Positions 1 to 7,810 of a stretch of DNA of 64,000 bases are shown here, piece by piece. The translations under genes were made by a program, and so were the position numbers. The notes beneath the pieces were generated by a model. The model was given only the letters and a program-made list of their open reading frames with translations. It did not search any database and was not told the DNA's origin. Source of the stretch: Candidatus Kuenenia hertensis (GTDB taxonomy: Bacteria > Planctomycetota > Brocadiia > Brocadiales > Brocadiaceae); NCBI GenBank assembly GCA_021646465.1, contig SOET01000004.1:62001-126000 (forward strand). Direction: 5' to 3'. How positions within the stretch are numbered: position 1 is the stretch's first letter; every line of letters begins with the position of its first letter.

Positions 1-1
1 T

Positions 2-139
2 GGCTCAGATTTTGGATTGCAATCTCAACCTCATAGTTTCTCTACAGGTGACACAGTTTCTTATATTACGACAAGCGGCAAATGGTTACCTGGTGACAAC
101 AGAAAACAGCAACAAAGAAATAGAATTACTCTCTTATAG
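2..139 (+). CDS. C-terminal end of an unidentified protein, cut by the window start
   Basis: An open frame enters the window at base 2 and stops at 137-139. The 45 visible residues read like the end of a beta-rich, Ser/Thr/Gly-rich secreted protein, with GDTVSYITTSGKWLPGDN as the clearest stretch and a basic tail. It meets the leftward SBBP gene tail to tail with a 14-base overlap, which suits two convergent genes. No family can be named from this fragment. It could be a chance frame, because only one end is visible. Confidence 0.4.
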   Translation, partial: GSDFGLQSQPHSFSTGDTVSYITTSGKWLPGDNRKQQQRNRITLL

Positions 140-2834
140 ATTTTATCCTCACTTTTATTGGACCATGCATAGTCGTTGCACCGCTAGAATTCATATCCTC
201 AAGCTTATAGAAAAATATACCATGGCCTGGTGTATCCACAAAGTTGTAAGTAGCCCCATCTACCGCATCACCCTTGGAATCAATAAGTTCATCATTGATC
301 TTTTTATAACGCCCATCTTTTCTCCTGGCACGATAAATATTGAAGCCAACATTATCAATCTCAGTGGCAGTTTCCCAAATTAAATTAACGGAACCGTTAT
401 CATCTACAATGGCAGAAAAAGAGTCCAATTCAATTGCGGTGGCAGAAGCAGAAATATCTCCATCTAACTTTGCCACAAAAGGATCGTTACTGCCACCATT
501 AAAAGACCTGTCATACGAACCGGAAATAGTTGGGAAGTTATGTGAATAAGTTCCACCGATCACATATATGTTTCCCAGTGAGTCTGTGGTAATGCCATAG
601 GCATGATCTTCGTTAGTGCCTCCCAAATAAGTAGATGCAAGCATATTGGTTAAATTGCTATTGAGTTTTAATACAAATGCATCATTACCGCCATTAAAAG
701 AGGTATCAAAGCCACCTGGTGTGATTGGGAAATCCGTAGAAAAAGTTGTGCCAAACACACATACATTTGCATTTGAGTCTATTGCCATGGAACCTACCGC
801 ATAGAAAGCATCCTGTAAAGTCCCTCCCACATAGGTTGATGCAAGGAGGCTCGTTAAATCTTCATCAAGCTTTGAAACAAAGACATCGCCACCACTATTA
901 TAAGAAATATCATATGCACCCTGCATAGTGGGAAAATCTGACGAATGCGTTGTACCAACCACAAATACATTTCCATTTGGGTCCAGCAACATAATCCCTC
1001 CATCGGATAATGACCCTCCCAGATAAGTAGATGCAATCAGGTTTGTTAAAGCACCATCCATCTTTGATATGAAAACATCAGGATCATCGTTACTGATACT
1101 ATTAAATGAAGTATCGTAACCGCCTGAAGTTGTTGGAAAATCTGGTGATTGAGTAGGCCCCCCCATATATAAATTTTCCTCTGCATCTATGGCCAAAGAG
1201 TAGCATGTATCCGTATAACCACCCCCTAAATAAGTAGACGCAAGGAGGCTCGTTAAATCTCCATTAAGTTTTGAAACAAAGACATCACCACCTCCATTAT
1301 AAGAATTATCATAAGCACCTGCGGTGGTTGGAAAGTTTGATGAATGAGTTCTGCCAGAGACATATATACTTTCATTGTCGTCTAAGGTTAATGCCCCAAA
1401 TTCTTCAGTCGCTGAGCCTCCTAATAATGTAGAAGCAAGGAGATTGTTTAATTCACCATTGAACTTTGATATAAAAATATCCTCCGTATCATAAGAACGA
1501 TCATAAGCGCCAAGAGTGGTTGGAAAGTTTAAAGATGTAGTATATCCACCCACATAAACATTTCCACCGGTGTCTATTACCATAGCACGTGTATTCCTGG
1601 GTGAATCAAACCCATTACCTCCCAAAAAGGTAGACGCGAGTACTGAGGTTAAATCGCTATTAAGCTTTGAAACAAAGACATCGCCGTCACCATTATGAGA
1701 AGTATCATAAGTGCCAGGTACAGTGGGAAAATCTGTCGAATAAGTATAACCGGTAACATATACATTTCCCTCTGAATCTATCGCTATCGAATAACCAGTT
1801 TCATCGGAATTTCCTCCCAAGAATGTTGATGCAAGCAGAGGGTCGATGATAAGGTCTTTGGTTCTGTCATAAGAAGCTACTGCGAAGCTGTATGTTTGTG
1901 TTCCACATACGTTGTCCCCCTTCGTATTTTTGTTAGAAAATGAATGAGGGTTACAAATTGCGTATTCTGCCTCCACTATCTCTCTTTTCCCGTCAATCTC
2001 TTGATACGCTACTGGTTTTGTAAAGAAAACAGATCCAAGTTCCGTATCCACTTCAAGAAACCCTTCTTCATTTTTCTTTATGGACTTTACACCACAAAAC
2101 TGCATGGATATTTGGTCTGGGTCGGCACCTGGTTTTACGCAAAATATCTTCTCAACATTATTCCCGTAAGTCCTCAGCTTTAACCCGATACCCTCATATA
2201 TATCGCCAAGATTGACTTCATTATATGTGGAGACATCAGTCTTCCACTGAGAAGGCTCATTTCCTTTAAAATAATTTACTTTAGTAACAGATGGCTGTTC
2301 TCCCTGTACCATCCCGACCTGCGCACCGACGATTTCCTCTTTCAGAACAATTACTGCCTCTTTTAATTTTTGATTGATTTTCTGTTGATGGTTTCGAGAT
2401 TCGGTTTTTGAACGACAAACTTCTTCATTGGAACCTTCTCCTTCTATTTGTTGCTCTGAATCCTCAATTTCCCGCTCCAAATTTTTCATAGGCAATGAAT
2501 AGAAGATTTCTCCTTTTTTCGTAATATACACTGTTCCACCAAATGTTTTTGTATAGAAATTTACCTCCCCATCCACCTGCCCTTCATTCTCTATAAAAGG
2601 TATTTGAAGCTTTCGGAATTTTTGAATAAATTCAGACTTCGATAGTTTGTCAAGCGGAATGGATTTTTCCTGTTCAGAAGAAATAGTGCTTGCACCCTCT
2701 AAACCTATTTTAAGAATTGATGTGTTTATCTTTCTTGGTTTATTCAAATAAAAAACTGTTTGTGTCAATATCCCTGCCATTAAAAGCAATACAGGGGCTA
2801 TGAATACAAAATTCTTCATTCTTCCCTTCATCAT
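126..2834 (-). CDS. SBBP-repeat beta-propeller surface protein
   Basis: This is a 902-residue secreted or anchored protein. It opens with a short basic stretch and one hydrophobic segment (about residues 8-28), which serves as a signal peptide or anchor. Residues about 70-330 form the N-terminal domain typical of SBBP proteins (IPFIENEGQ, FGGTVYITKKGEI, KVNYFKGN, FTKPVAYQEIDG). Seven repeats of roughly 60-65 residues follow, each beginning LASTxLGG and containing GNVYVxGxTxSxDFPT, expected to fold as a beta-propeller. The last 100 residues are an FN3-like domain (LIWETATEIDNVGFNIYR). An AGGAGG site lies 6 bases before the first of two adjacent ATGs, which fixes the start. The N-terminal half is paralogous to the truncated gene at 19326. 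The ligand is unknown; a cell-surface role is inferred. Confidence 0.85.
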   Translation of the reverse strand: MMKGRMKNFVFIAPVLLLMAGILTQTVFYLNKPRKINTSILKIGLEGASTISSEQEKSIPLDKLSKSEFIQKFRKLQIPFIENEGQVDGEVNFYTKTFGGTVYITKKGEIFYSLPMKNLEREIEDSEQQIEGEGSNEEVCRSKTESRNHQQKINQKLKEAVIVLKEEIVGAQVGMVQGEQPSVTKVNYFKGNEPSQWKTDVSTYNEVNLGDIYEGIGLKLRTYGNNVEKIFCVKPGADPDQISMQFCGVKSIKKNEEGFLEVDTELGSVFFTKPVAYQEIDGKREIVEAEYAICNPHSFSNKNTKGDNVCGTQTYSFAVASYDRTKDLIIDPLLASTFLGGNSDETGYSIAIDSEGNVYVTGYTYSTDFPTVPGTYDTSHNGDGDVFVSKLNSDLTSVLASTFLGGNGFDSPRNTRAMVIDTGGNVYVGGYTTSLNFPTTLGAYDRSYDTEDIFISKFNGELNNLLASTLLGGSATEEFGALTLDDNESIYVSGRTHSSNFPTTAGAYDNSYNGGGDVFVSKLNGDLTSLLASTYLGGGYTDTCYSLAIDAEENLYMGGPTQSPDFPTTSGGYDTSFNSISNDDPDVFISKMDGALTNLIASTYLGGSLSDGGIMLLDPNGNVFVVGTTHSSDFPTMQGAYDISYNSGGDVFVSKLDEDLTSLLASTYVGGTLQDAFYAVGSMAIDSNANVCVFGTTFSTDFPITPGGFDTSFNGGNDAFVLKLNSNLTNMLASTYLGGTNEDHAYGITTDSLGNIYVIGGTYSHNFPTISGSYDRSFNGGSNDPFVAKLDGDISASATAIELDSFSAIVDDNGSVNLIWETATEIDNVGFNIYRARRKDGRYKKINDELIDSKGDAVDGATYNFVDTPGHGIFFYKLEDMNSSGATTMHGPIKVRIKSIRE

Positions 2835-3344
2835 AAAATACCTCCTCTGTTTTTAAACTAAAAATGATTATTGGTAGAATGGTTCTGTAAATATGTTTCT
2901 TATACTACTTCTATAGTGAGTATCAAGTTTGCAGCCTTCAACCCTACGTTTTATACTGCTGATTTCACCATTGCTTTCACACAGCGTTGGTATATAAATG
3001 AACTCATAGATTCAGGTTGTAGGCCTAAAGCCTCTGAAGTATCAATTGAGTCTTTTGAAAAATGATTTGCCTGCGCGTTACGTGCAGACAGGTCAATCAT
3101 GAGTTTTTAAAGGGGAAATTTTACTATTGGCGATTTAATGATATTAAGCGATACTAAACAGATATGGATATTTTCTCCCATATGTTTTATTATCTGTAAG
3201 AAGTAATTCAACGTATATTCATGTTTTACCAATAAACGAATTGGGAAATTAACGCTTAGTATAGAGAAACAGGTAATAAAGTAAATACCCTAAAAAGGAT
3301 GCCTGCTTTCGGGTGTATGGGTGGGAATATAGAGGGAGGGGGGA
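2835..3344. other. 510-base intergenic region between divergent genes
   Basis: This lies between the leftward SBBP gene and the rightward J-domain gene, so it should hold two divergent promoters. I see no convincing -35/-10 pair and no conserved short ORF. An imperfect palindromic stretch near 3070-3095 (gcctgcgcgttacgtgcagac) resembles the CTGCCGGCAG-type repeats near 6560 and 19240. Confidence 0.4.
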
Positions 3345-4643
3345 GTGAAAACCATCTCCCTTTGTGTCTTTTGTCTCCTTGTGGGAAAAAAGGAGTTTTT
3401 GGAAAAAACTTTCTATGGAATCTATCGCGCCGTGAAAGAGTTAATAAGTTTTATAGCAATAACTATTTTTATCCTCCTTATTTTTTTATTAGCCATAGGC
3501 TTCCTTCCTGTTGCAATAATAAGCCTCCCTGTTTGTATCTCCGCCATTACAGTTATGCTTTTGGTGTTATATCTCTTTCGTATACAAAAGATCAATCATT
3601 TAAACTTACACGGAGTACTGGCAAAAGTACTAACGGTACACTTTGACGGAGAAAAATTAGATTGGGAGCTGGAAAATACCAAAATAGATTCTTATGCTAA
3701 AGCGAAAGCAGCAACGCTCTGCAGCATAATCATGGGAATGCTCTCCGTCTGGTTACTTTTAATTATGGTGACCAAAACCGGTATTATTAATAATAACACG
3801 GGCTATTCCCCAGCGACGAACCATGCTGTCAGTTACATTTTCTCGGGAATAGTTATTATGGCAACCGTCATAAAAATAAAACCGGTCAAAACCCTTAAGT
3901 ACGCTATATGGGAACGGGCCATTACTCTGGTTGAACAGATAAATGTTACTCTCGAAAGAACGCATGAACTAGCTTCACTGGAAAACTCTATCAAAGCACT
4001 TGCTTCTCAGTTAAAAACCTCTTTTCCTTCTGATTTCAGAACAGATATCCAGGAATTCGTCAATTTACATAAGGAAGAACTCATCACTGATGCTACTGAT
4101 TTAAACAGATTAGTTGCAAAAAACATTGAACGGGCAGAAAACGATTTGATAAAATTGCAAGAGGCAAACAAACATTATGGGGCTGCTATGAAATTATACA
4201 CAGTCGTTGCCATAGAGGTAAACTGGACATGTAGTATTCCTCTTATAAAAGAAATGGAATACTATTATGAAGGTTTAACCTCAGAAAATTTGAAATCTCT
4301 TTTGTCTGATAAAAAATGGGATGAATTTCATGAAATTGTTGACGAAATAATGATGGATTTATCTCAACTAAGGGATCTTGCCATTAAATATCAGGAGGAA
4401 ACGCTGGGAGAAGACTTCTGCAACAATAAAAATATTGCAGATGATGAAAAAGCCTATCACACTTTAGAAATAACACCTGCGGCAACTATTCCGGAAATAA
4501 AGAATGCCTATAGGAGGCTGGCGCTCAGCTATCATCCGGATAACGCAGAACAAACAACTGATAGCATAAGAAAATTAGCAGAAGAACGGTTTAAAGAAAT
4601 TAATTGGGCATATAATACCTTGCGAAAATCGAGAAATTTTTAA
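3345..4643 (+). CDS. Membrane protein with C-terminal J domain
   Basis: The protein has 432 residues. A pair of hydrophobic segments lies at about residues 34-78 and two more at about 125-185, so the N-terminal half is membrane-embedded. The middle (about 190-340) is helical and charged and probably cytoplasmic. The last 65 residues are a J domain: AYHTLEITPAATIPEIKNAY is followed by an intact HPD tripeptide with His397. J domains stimulate DnaK-type ATPases through HPD, so this protein probably recruits Hsp70 to the membrane. The GTG start has a purine-rich GGAGGGGGGA site immediately before it, so spacing is tight and the true start may lie slightly downstream. The vWA gene begins 10 bases after the stop, indicating one operon. 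The client is unknown. Confidence 0.75.
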   Translation: MKTISLCVFCLLVGKKEFLEKTFYGIYRAVKELISFIAITIFILLIFLLAIGFLPVAIISLPVCISAITVMLLVLYLFRIQKINHLNLHGVLAKVLTVHFDGEKLDWELENTKIDSYAKAKAATLCSIIMGMLSVWLLLIMVTKTGIINNNTGYSPATNHAVSYIFSGIVIMATVIKIKPVKTLKYAIWERAITLVEQINVTLERTHELASLENSIKALASQLKTSFPSDFRTDIQEFVNLHKEELITDATDLNRLVAKNIERAENDLIKLQEANKHYGAAMKLYTVVAIEVNWTCSIPLIKEMEYYYEGLTSENLKSLLSDKKWDEFHEIVDEIMMDLSQLRDLAIKYQEETLGEDFCNNKNIADDEKAYHTLEITPAATIPEIKNAYRRLALSYHPDNAEQTTDSIRKLAEERFKEINWAYNTLRKSRNF

Positions 4644-4653
4644 CTTAAAAAAT

Positions 4654-5298
4654 ATGGATAATAATAAAACAACTACCAATTCAATAGATAAAAATCTTCC
4701 TCTCAAAAAATTTCGAGATAAATCCTGGGTAAAAAAACTGGAGGCGGCTTCAGGAAAATCAATGATACCGAACAAATCAAGAAAAACAGTTTATCTTCTT
4801 ATTGATTGCTCGGGAAGCATGTCTGAAGGAAACAAACTTGAACAGGCAAAGAAAGGGGCTATCGGCTTTGCAATCGAAGCTCAATCAAAGGAATATTCGG
4901 TGGGATTGATCAATTTCTCAACGTATGCGGAACTCATGCTCGACCCCCAAAAAGTACTAACACAAATTACTGCTGTTGTTGAAGATTTGTCACCGAAGGG
5001 ATCAACAAACATGACCGCTGCAATTCAACTGGCACAGGGTAAATTATCTGATAAAACGGGCGACAAAATCATTTGTATTATAACCGACGGTTTGCCTGAT
5101 AATAAAGAAGCAACCCTTGAAGCGGCTAAAGAAGCAAGGATGCACGGGATAGAAATAATGGCAATTGGCACTGACGATGCTGATAAATCTTTCCTGGAAC
5201 AAATTGTTACCCGAAAAGAACTTTCCGTAATGGTATTAAGAGATCAACTGGAAAGAGGCATTGTTTCCATGGCAAAAATGCTGCCCGGGAAAAAGTAA
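4654..5298 (+). CDS. von Willebrand factor type A domain protein
   Basis: This is a 214-residue soluble protein with no signal peptide. After a charged 40-residue leader, the vWA (Rossmann-like) fold runs to the end. The metal-ion-dependent adhesion site is complete: DCSGSMS (Asp51, Ser53, Ser55), a conserved Thr in GSTNMTAA, and the Asp of IITDGLPD. vWA domains bind protein partners through a divalent cation, often in complexes with AAA+ or chaperone machines. It lies 10 bases behind the membrane J-domain gene, so the two are probably co-expressed and may form one chaperone assembly (inference). No ribosome site is obvious, which is consistent with translational coupling. Confidence 0.8.
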   Translation: MDNNKTTTNSIDKNLPLKKFRDKSWVKKLEAASGKSMIPNKSRKTVYLLIDCSGSMSEGNKLEQAKKGAIGFAIEAQSKEYSVGLINFSTYAELMLDPQKVLTQITAVVEDLSPKGSTNMTAAIQLAQGKLSDKTGDKIICIITDGLPDNKEATLEAAKEARMHGIEIMAIGTDDADKSFLEQIVTRKELSVMVLRDQLERGIVSMAKMLPGKK

Positions 5299-5333
5299 AA
5301 AAAGAGACAATAATAGCGTAAATCAGTAAGGTC

Positions 5334-5387
5334 GGGTTTCTTACCCGACAATACCATTTTTGGAATAAAAAGTCGGATAAGAAACCC
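5334..5387. terminator. Nested hairpins between convergent genes
   Basis: A 16-base arm at 5334-5349 pairs with 5372-5387 with one mismatch. The left part can instead fold alone as gtcgggt/acccgac (5331-5349). A separate gagaaac/gtttctc hairpin follows at about 5400-5417. The block sits between the ends of the vWA gene and the globin gene, so it could end transcription from both sides. No strong T-run follows, so it may be a REP-like repeat instead. Confidence 0.45.
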
Positions 5388-5471
5388 AACCATATTTATT
5401 TTGAGAAACCGGAGTTTCTCGAACAAATCGTGTAATGAGGACAATGAATAGAGTTGCAAAAAATCAGCTAT

Positions 5472-5888
5472 TCATCGTCCTCCCTTCTTCGCCGCATTTA
5501 TCATAACACTTGCCAGTAATTTATATGCCTCTCCCCATGCTTCCTTTACTTCCTGAGTAAAATCAGAGCCCAAACCTTGCTCTAAAGTCCAAAGCAACGC
5601 CTCGCCTACCGTATCGTAATCTTCTTCCTTTACTCCATATCCAACATGGCGTTTTCCCAGGTCCTGGATTGTTGGCAGGATTGTTTCCGGATCGTCTAAG
5701 CCTTTCACTGCAAAATCAATCATTTGCATGAGCATCCTTCCCTGCTTCTTTATGTCTCTTTTAAAAAGCAGTTTGAACGAAGGATTCAGCTCAAACAAAT
5801 GCCGGTAAAACATTTCTGCCGCTTTGTCAGAAACAGGTTGAACTTTTGCAAATGTTTTCTGAACAAGCGCTATTTGATCAGCCCTCAT
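5472..5888 (-). CDS. Single-domain bacterial globin
   Basis: The 138-residue protein matches single-domain haemoglobins of the Vitreoscilla/flavohaemoglobin globin family, without the FAD reductase part. The conserved CD1 Phe (LFKRD, Phe42) and a proximal His (GKRHVGYGV, His81) are present, followed by the C-terminal helix pattern EAWGEAYKLLA. Such globins bind O2 or NO and commonly serve NO detoxification, with electrons from a separate reductase. GGGAG lies 7 bases before the ATG and supports the start. Two monohaem cytochromes c follow upstream on the same strand with gaps of 60-250 bases, so the group may be co-regulated. The exact ligand is inferred. Confidence 0.88.
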   Translation of the reverse strand: MRADQIALVQKTFAKVQPVSDKAAEMFYRHLFELNPSFKLLFKRDIKKQGRMLMQMIDFAVKGLDDPETILPTIQDLGKRHVGYGVKEEDYDTVGEALLWTLEQGLGSDFTQEVKEAWGEAYKLLASVMINAAKKGGR

Positions 5889-5947
5889 TATTTCTCCCTG
5901 CTATGTTCGTACAGAAAATAACATAAATAGCACATGAACGGACGTTC

Positions 5948-6514
5948 TTACCCTCCGCTTATCTGCATCCATTCGGGCCATTCAGGCCATTTGGAACGAT
6001 ATGTTTCATGGCATTTGAAACAAGTCTCCCTCAACATCAAATCAAAATTATTATACGTCTCATCGATGTTTCCTTCCATTGATGATTCTGCAATATTTTT
6101 TGCTGAACTTTTGATCATATTAATATATTTCTCAACATCCTCTTTTATTGCTTTTATTACCGTCGGATTATTCGGATCTATGCCTGCCAGGTCAAACTCG
6201 TATATCCACTTACCTACCGGTTCCCCCTCAGGGAAAAAACTTTTTAACAAACCTTCACTTTTCTCAATAACGATATCTGTTTCACTTTTCACCGAATCAT
6301 AATCACCCATCATAATAGCTTCGAGAATATTTGCTGTATGAGAACTTATGATATACATTAATGATCGTATCGGTGCGTATTCTGTTGTATGTTTTTCTTC
6401 AATATCTTTTCCTGATGTAATGCCACCCGAAAAAATACTTAAAACACTTATGAAAACAGCAAAAGATGCAATTATTAATGCAACGCGTTTTTTATCCTTT
6501 TTCCCCATCTGCAT
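5948..6514 (-). CDS. Monohaem cytochrome c, C-terminal CxxCH
   Basis: The 188-residue protein begins with a basic leader and one hydrophobic segment (about residues 10-30), so it is exported and may stay anchored. The single haem-binding site ETCFKCHETYR lies near the C-terminus, as in four-helix cytochromes of the c-prime type. The protein is paralogous to the next gene: both share a WxxxFDLAGIDPNNP/WFTRAGIDPDD motif and the terminal haem motif. AAGGAGG sits just before the ATG and confirms the start. Next to a globin, a role in NO or stress redox chemistry is plausible. C-prime membership is suggested by layout only, not by a full alignment. Confidence 0.8.
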   Translation of the reverse strand: MQMGKKDKKRVALIIASFAVFISVLSIFSGGITSGKDIEEKHTTEYAPIRSLMYIISSHTANILEAIMMGDYDSVKSETDIVIEKSEGLLKSFFPEGEPVGKWIYEFDLAGIDPNNPTVIKAIKEDVEKYINMIKSSAKNIAESSMEGNIDETYNNFDLMLRETCFKCHETYRSKWPEWPEWMQISGG

Positions 6515-6767
6515 TTCCTCCTTACAAGATAAGTATTAAAACATAGATCTACCCTTCCTTACCTGCCGGCAGACAGGCTGAGCGGAATCCCTGTTTACCG
6601 GTACAGGCAGGGAAGAGCAAAAGATCTAACGTATTACAAAATTTTCAAAAAAAAGAGTCTTGTGACTAAAAATAAGTGCCACGCTATTAAAAACCACAAA
6701 TTCTGTTTTTCCACTTCCTTTTCAGCAAATCAAAACATCAGGAAATGTACTTTGTGTAATACAAAAT

Positions 6768-7301
6768 TTACCTGCCAGGGCCATGGCTTCCGGGTTGATC
6801 AAACAACCAATCCCTGTGTTTCCTGTGACATTCAAAACAGCTTGTTTCTATCATGTCGGTTAATGCCCTCAAGGTATCTTCCTGGCTGCCGGACAATGCC
6901 ATTTTTCTGACGTTTAATGCCTTCTCCGCTATTCCGCTCTGGTACATAGTAAACTCTTCTTTCAGTTTTGTAACCTTTGCAGCATCATCCGGATCAATAC
7001 CTGCACGTGTGAACCAGGTGTTTCCCTCCATATTGAAATCAAAAAACAACTGGTTTATCCTGTAACTTTGATCAACGACTGCACCGGCTTCATTTGCAAC
7101 ATACTTTAAATTATTTTCTAAAATCCCCGTCAGCATATTATTTAGCCGGTCTTCTATTTCTCTCATTAGTTTCTTTGTTGGCTCAATAACTTCTTCATGC
7201 TCCGCTGCTTTCCCTCCCGCTTCTGTAACTTTGGAGATTACGGAAACATTTACGGCAACTGCCGCAGTTAAAAGACAAAAAAATAACGTTAGATGCTTCA
7301 T
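6768..7301 (-). CDS. Monohaem cytochrome c, paralogue of the neighbouring gene
   Basis: The 177-residue protein has a cleavable-looking signal sequence (MKHLTLFFCLLTAAVAVNVS). One haem motif, SCFECHRKHRDW, lies near the C-terminus. The body is helical with conserved blocks NTWFTRAGIDPDDAAKV and SGSQEDTLRALTDMIETS, parallel to the downstream cytochrome, so the two probably arose by duplication. A GGAGGAG ribosome site precedes the ATG. It is the first gene of the leftward cytochrome-cytochrome-globin group. A periplasmic (or, in anammox bacteria, anammoxosome or paryphoplasm) location is inferred from the signal sequence. The C-terminus ends in a short Gly/Pro/His tail. Confidence 0.8.
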   Translation of the reverse strand: MKHLTLFFCLLTAAVAVNVSVISKVTEAGGKAAEHEEVIEPTKKLMREIEDRLNNMLTGILENNLKYVANEAGAVVDQSYRINQLFFDFNMEGNTWFTRAGIDPDDAAKVTKLKEEFTMYQSGIAEKALNVRKMALSGSQEDTLRALTDMIETSCFECHRKHRDWLFDQPGSHGPGR

Positions 7302-7540
7302 GATTTATCTCCTCCTTCCATATAAGTTCTGATGTGATAAATACCGGTTTTTTTTTAGCAACAACCACCCCCCCTGTAAAAAATTTAAAATCGCACAACC
7401 ACACACATACACCTTTTATAAAAAATGTAACAGACATAACTATTTTTTAGATTATTCTCAGTTTTTTTCAATACCTTAAAATGGGTATATCCATAAGGGC
7501 GCACGCAAAGGAAGTACAAAGCAACTTACCATAAAAAACG

Positions 7541-7563
7541 AACCGGTTGCAAAACAACCGGTT
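7541..7563 (-). terminator. Perfect hairpin with T-run on the minus strand
   Basis: Aaccggttg (7541-7549) pairs perfectly with caaccggtt (7555-7563) around a 5-base loop. Read leftward, the stem is followed by cgtttttt, a shape typical of an intrinsic terminator. It lies about 240 bases upstream of the leftward cytochrome gene and would stop leftward transcripts before they reach it. It could be an attenuator, the end of a small RNA, or a chance hairpin. Confidence 0.45.
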
Positions 7564-7591
7564 TAATTAGGCCTTCGGAGGTTTTCAACAG

Positions 7592-7644
7592 AGGGTGGAC
7601 ATTGCCCACACAACAAAAATTGAAATTCCTTAACGTAAATTTAT
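7592..7644. repeat. Dispersed repeat, copy 1
   Basis: The stretch gggtggacattgcccac, then a ttgaaattcctt block and aacgtaaattta, recurs at 43038-43102 in the same order. In this copy the palindromic head is shortened. It lies in the cytochrome/cstA intergenic region, most of which (7302-7810) otherwise holds only the hairpin at 7541 and the cstA promoter. Confidence 0.7.
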
Positions 7645-7747
7645 TGCTGAACCAACCCGAAATAAACCCCTAAAAATATATTCCGTTTGCAAACATTGAT
7701 CATTGCCAAAAACGATAATTTTTCTGAAGGATATACTGTGTAAAACC

Positions 7748-7756
7748 TGATATAAT
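7748..7756 (+). promoter_or_regulatory. Extended -10 promoter of cstA
   Basis: TGATATAAT is a perfect TGn plus TATAAT extended -10 element, 54 bases before the cstA ATG. No good -35 lies 17 bases upstream, which is normal for extended -10 promoters. The predicted transcript would have a leader of about 48 bases. Confidence 0.5.
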
Positions 7757-7810
7757 AATTAGCATAAACATTCCCGATTTTTTTAATTTATACGGCAACA
7801 AAATTCATCT

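Noticed and set aside
12-383. Rightward ORF of about 120 residues at the window start
   Set aside because: It lies antisense to the clear SBBP gene and has no recognisable domain. The shorter frame ending at 139 is a better candidate for a real gene end.
126-1850. CRISPR-like repetition within the SBBP gene
   Set aside because: The periodic units are about 190 bases, diverged, and explained by the protein's propeller repeats.
7690-7705. FNR/DNR-like box (attgatcattgccaa) upstream of cstA and the cytochromes
   Set aside because: Only one half-site matches the TTGAT-N4-ATCAA consensus, so it is not reported as a site.
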